Assembly: GCA_025362705.1 (NCBI GenBank)
Contig: JANYFH010000206.1
Coordinates: forward strand, 1-9,354
DNA length: 9,354 bases
Direction: 5' to 3'
Source: Betaproteobacteria bacterium
GTDB lineage: Bacteria; Pseudomonadota; Gammaproteobacteria; Burkholderiales; Usitatibacteraceae
Shown here: positions 7,668 to 9,354 of the stretch, piece after piece
Position numbering within the stretch: the first letter of the stretch is position 1
How the letters are laid out: every line of letters begins with the position of its first letter
The notes under the pieces: model-generated
What the model saw: the letters and a program-made list of their open reading frames with translations, nothing else
Told to the model about the DNA's origin: nothing
The model's database searches: none
Made by a program: the position numbers and the translations under genes

Positions 7668-7693
7668 ACTTTTCTTGCTTCGCCAAGAAAAGT
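7668..7693 (+). other. Strong hairpin in the left arm
   Basis: A perfect 10-bp stem (7668-7677 with 7684-7693) closes a six-base CTTCGC loop. It is not followed by a T-run on either strand, so it does not look like an intrinsic terminator. The same hairpin occurs in the right arm with two compensated base-pair changes. Confidence 0.75.
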
Positions 7694-7919
7694 AAGCAAA
7701 AGAAGGCGACCCCAGGTTCGCCGCCCTTCGGGTTCCCTGCGCTACTCGCGAGCGAAGGCGGCTGCGGAACTCGGGCTCGTGGATAGGCTGGCGCAATTGT
7801 TTTTGTAGGTGCTCGCCCTCAGACAGTCCTCGCCGACATCCCCTTCGCTCACTCCGTTGCTCAGCGACTCTCATGGGGACCCTTTGTCGCGGTGCGGTGG
7901 CCACAAAATAAATGCCGAC

Positions 7920-7939
7920 ATTCCCGCGAAGGCGGGAAT
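7920..7939. repeat. dRS3-like 20-bp palindrome at the centre of the inverted element
   Basis: ATTCCCGC, GAAG, GCGGGAAT: an 8-bp perfect inverted repeat around four bases, followed by CC. The form matches the dRS3 repeat described in Neisseria and very similar dispersed repeats of other Betaproteobacteria. In Neisseria such repeats serve as insertion sites for filamentous phages; nothing of that kind is seen here. Confidence 0.7.
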
Positions 7940-8163
7940 CCAAGTGCTTTAAAGTCAGTTTAGAAGCCGTAACGAACGGGTCCCGATGAGAGTCGCCGAG
8001 TAACGCAGAAACAACAGGAGTAGTCCGCGAGGACTGTTTGAGGGCGAGCACTGCACACGACCTTCTGCGCAGCACATCCACGAGCCCGAGTTCCGCAGCG
8101 GCCTGTCGTTTCGAGTAACGCAGGGAACCCGAAGGGCGGCGAACCTGGGGTCGCCTTTCTTTG

Positions 8164-8195
8164 CTTACTTTCTTTGGCGAAGCAAAGAAAGTAAG
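8164..8195 (-). other. Strong hairpin in the right arm
   Basis: A perfect 13-bp stem (8164-8176 with 8183-8195) closes a six-base loop, the complement of the left-arm loop. Counting outward from the loop on the arm's own strand, pairs 4 and 5 read T-A, C-G here but C-G, T-A in the left arm. No T-run follows. Confidence 0.75.
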
Positions 8196-8224
8196 TTGCC
8201 GCCGGGCAACCCCCGGTATCGCAC

Positions 8225-8246
8225 AAAAAAGGATGCAGACGGCATC
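8225..8246 (-). terminator. Possible weak intrinsic terminator behind the unknown gene
   Basis: On the minus strand GATGC, a five-base loop and GCATC are followed after one base by six T residues (8230-8225). It begins 30 bases after the stop of the 8277-9044 gene and just before the right arm. The stem is only 5 bp, so the call is tentative. Confidence 0.35.
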
Positions 8247-8276
8247 TTCCGACACTACGCTGTATTTGCTTGGGCT

Positions 8277-9044
8277 CTACTTATTGATCGTGAGAAGCCG
8301 ATTTAACTCTACCCAACATTTCTCAATGCCGGACGAAACAAGAGTCCGCTCATCGAGGGTACAACCGCCTATGCGAAGCAAAGGGGCAATGCCAGCGAAC
8401 AGGAAGATAATCAGTGCTCCAGAAATGCTTTCTAAGAAAGTGATTTCAAGCGGTCGAAAGAAAATAAAGCGATCTCCGCTCTCCGTCTCCATCAAATGTC
8501 TTTTGCGAAGAACATTTGAGTTGTTGTGAGACCAGTCACACAGTTCAACATAGAGCATATCTAGTGCGCCTGTAGCATCGGCTTTGCGAATCAATTCACT
8601 TCTTTCCTCAAGCCTGCGCCTTCCCGGCGGTAGCGAATTCAAAAAATTGTTCGCCTCTTCTATTGCCGAATGAAATAGCTTCTCTCCTGTCGGCCCCGCT
8701 CGACCCTTATGAAGCTTCAATGCGGCCTTCATCGCGCTCTTTTTTTGCTGATTGCGTTTGACTTCAAGAGCGACTACGTTGCCCGGATCCTTGTCTAGCT
8801 GCATAACATCGACAAAGGCTTCGAACGCTGCTCTAGCAATAGGAGGCATTGAAAAGTCGCAACCCTGTTTCGCCAAAACAACGCAGGCCTTGGCGTTTTC
8901 AATAATCGTCAAATAAAGACAAACCATAGCCACATCGGCATCGTTACTTGGTCGCAGCTTGTGCGATGCCACAAATGACGATGCATTCGAGACGGCACTG
9001 TCAACTATGTCTATGAGTTGATTCCTGTATGTGCTTGTAGACAT
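8277..9044 (-). CDS. Uncharacterised 255-residue protein, possibly DUF5677-like
   Basis: I do not recognise the function. The sequence looks mostly helical. It carries R-x-x-F-E-A-F-V-D at 71-79, a charged Lys/Glu/Arg-rich middle (95-155) and Y-V-E-L-C-D-W-S-H-N-N at 165-175. A hydrophobic stretch at about 207-224 (I-S-G-A-L-I-I-F-L-F-A-G-I) could be a membrane segment or a buried helix. The R...E pair plus the later Y-x-x-L-x-x-x-S-H signature recalls DUF5677 proteins, a resemblance from memory only. The gene is visibly more A/T-rich than hutU, folC or metZ and uses codons such as ATA and TTA more freely, suggesting horizontal acquisition. It starts nine bases after the hutU stop on the same strand, with only a weak ribosome binding site, so it may be read with hutU. 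A weak terminator and the inverted element follow it. Confidence 0.8.
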   Translation of the reverse strand: MSTSTYRNQLIDIVDSAVSNASSFVASHKLRPSNDADVAMVCLYLTIIENAKACVVLAKQGCDFSMPPIARAAFEAFVDVMQLDKDPGNVVALEVKRNQQKKSAMKAALKLHKGRAGPTGEKLFHSAIEEANNFLNSLPPGRRRLEERSELIRKADATGALDMLYVELCDWSHNNSNVLRKRHLMETESGDRFIFFRPLEITFLESISGALIIFLFAGIAPLLRIGGCTLDERTLVSSGIEKCWVELNRLLTINK

Positions 9045-9053
9045 ACCGATTGC

Positions 9054-9354
9054 TTATTTTGCCGATAGTGTCGGCAAATTTAGCCCCAACTCAGCCGCAC
9101 ACTCCCTCGCAATCTCATACCCTGCATCCGCATGCCGCATCACCCCCGTTCCCGGATCATTCCAAAGCACCCGCTCAATCCGCTTCGCCGCCGCATCGGT
9201 CCCATCACAAACAATCACCACGCCCGCATGCTGCGAAAACCCCATCCCCACGCCACCGCCGTGATGCAGCGACACCCAAGTCGCTCCACCTGCCGTGTTC
9301 AGCAATGCATTGAGCAAAGGCCAATCCGAAACCGCATCCGATCCATCCTTCATC
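9054..9354 (-). CDS. hutU: Urocanate hydratase, C-terminal part
   Basis: The frame is open to the window edge, so the true start lies outside; the methionine codon at 9351-9353 is internal to the family sequence. About 100 C-terminal residues of some 560 are visible. They include D-A-V-S-D-W-P-L-L-N-A-L-L-N, then V-S-L-H-H-G-G-G-V-G-M-G-F-S-Q-H-A-G, C-D-G-T-D-A-A-A and N-D-P-G-T-G-V-M-R-H-A-D-A-G-Y-E-I-A, all highly typical of urocanate hydratase. HutU converts urocanate to imidazolone propionate with a tightly bound NAD+, the second step of histidine degradation. The C-terminus (G-L-N-L-P) ends where the family normally ends, so the gene is intact at this side. No other hut gene is in the window. 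Confidence 0.95.
   Translation of the reverse strand, partial: MKDGSDAVSDWPLLNALLNTAGGATWVSLHHGGGVGMGFSQHAGVVIVCDGTDAAAKRIERVLWNDPGTGVMRHADAGYEIARECAAELGLNLPTLSAK

Larger units (their letters stand above)
7638..8222. repeat. 585-bp inverted element: two ~249-bp arms around an 87-bp centre
   Basis: The left arm (7638-7886) and the right arm (7974-8222, inverted) align by eye. Over 246 compared positions there are no gaps and about 52 mismatches. Two blocks are identical: 39 bases (7703-7741 against 8119-8157) and 24 bases (7761-7784 against 8076-8099). Each arm starts at its outer edge with a G/C-rich small hairpin (GCCGGG...CCCGGC at 7643-7659), followed by a strong hairpin with a CTTCGC/GCGAAG loop. 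Long open frames cross both arms, but mismatches fall almost evenly on the three codon positions (about 17, 16 and 19) and the left arm has an in-frame TAG at 7806, so protein coding is unlikely. Similar sequences are, as I remember, annotated as spurious small proteins in beta- and gammaproteobacterial genomes; I know no established name. No transposase or recombinase is present. Confidence 0.85.

Noticed and set aside
7668..7693. Intrinsic terminator for folC-side or plus-strand transcripts
   Set aside because: The stem is strong but no T-run follows on either strand.
7452..7808. Plus-strand open frame of 118 codons ending in the left arm
   Set aside because: Its second half is the translation of the repeat arm and its first half matches nothing. 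No ribosome binding site was seen.
7638..8222. CRISPR array or tandem repeat
   Set aside because: There are only two copies, inverted rather than direct, and no regular spacer pattern.
7662..8255. Minus-strand open frame of 197 codons crossing the whole inverted element
   Set aside because: It reads one arm forward and the other backward, so it is a by-product of the palindrome. Mismatches between arms are spread evenly over codon positions and the product resembles no known protein.
8436..9044. HEPN-type RNase toxin in the unknown protein
   Set aside because: The protein is helical and has S-H at 172-173, but the R-x4-6-H catalytic spacing of HEPN domains is not seen, and no antitoxin-like neighbour is present.

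Overview
The window looks like chromosomal DNA of a proteobacterium, most likely a betaproteobacterium or a close relative. The main reason is the minus-strand gene order folC-dedD-cvpA-purF-metZ, a conserved block in Pseudomonas and many Betaproteobacteria. It faces a plus-strand cyclophilin-lpxH pair, the order known from E. coli ppiB-lpxH. Repeats that I remember as common in beta- and gammaproteobacterial genomes (a CCCCCTTT/AAAGGGGG inverted repeat and a dRS3-like ATTCCCGC/GCGGGAAT palindrome) fit this. Genus cannot be decided from the window.

Left part, plus strand (1-2159): the 3' end of an L,D-transpeptidase with a fused C-terminal NTF2-like domain, a cyclophilin-type peptidyl-prolyl isomerase with a signal peptide, and lpxH (lipid A synthesis). 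All three serve the envelope. Between the isomerase and lpxH lie two facing copies of a short repeat. The second copy runs into the lpxH reading frame and encodes most of a 19-residue N-terminal extension.

Middle part, minus strand (2160-7418): folC (folate), dedD-like SPOR protein (cell division), cvpA (membrane protein), purF (first committed step of purine synthesis) and metZ (homocysteine synthesis from O-succinylhomoserine). All are tightly packed and probably co-transcribed. The metZ and lpxH stop codons abut with no base between them.

Right part (7419-9354): about 860 bases without a credible gene separate folC from the next genes. They hold a 585-bp inverted element: two arms of about 249 bp (my hand alignment is gapless over 246 bp, about 79% identical) around an 87-bp centre that carries the dRS3-like palindrome. 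Each arm has a strong hairpin, and the two hairpins differ by compensatory base changes. Beyond it are a more A/T-rich minus-strand gene for an uncharacterised 255-residue protein (possibly DUF5677-like) and the C-terminal 100 codons of hutU (urocanate hydratase, histidine degradation). The accD gene often found before folC is absent, so this looks like a rearrangement or insertion junction.

Most of the window is ordinary housekeeping sequence. The parts worth attention are the inverted element, the unknown gene beside it, and the repeat-built start of lpxH.
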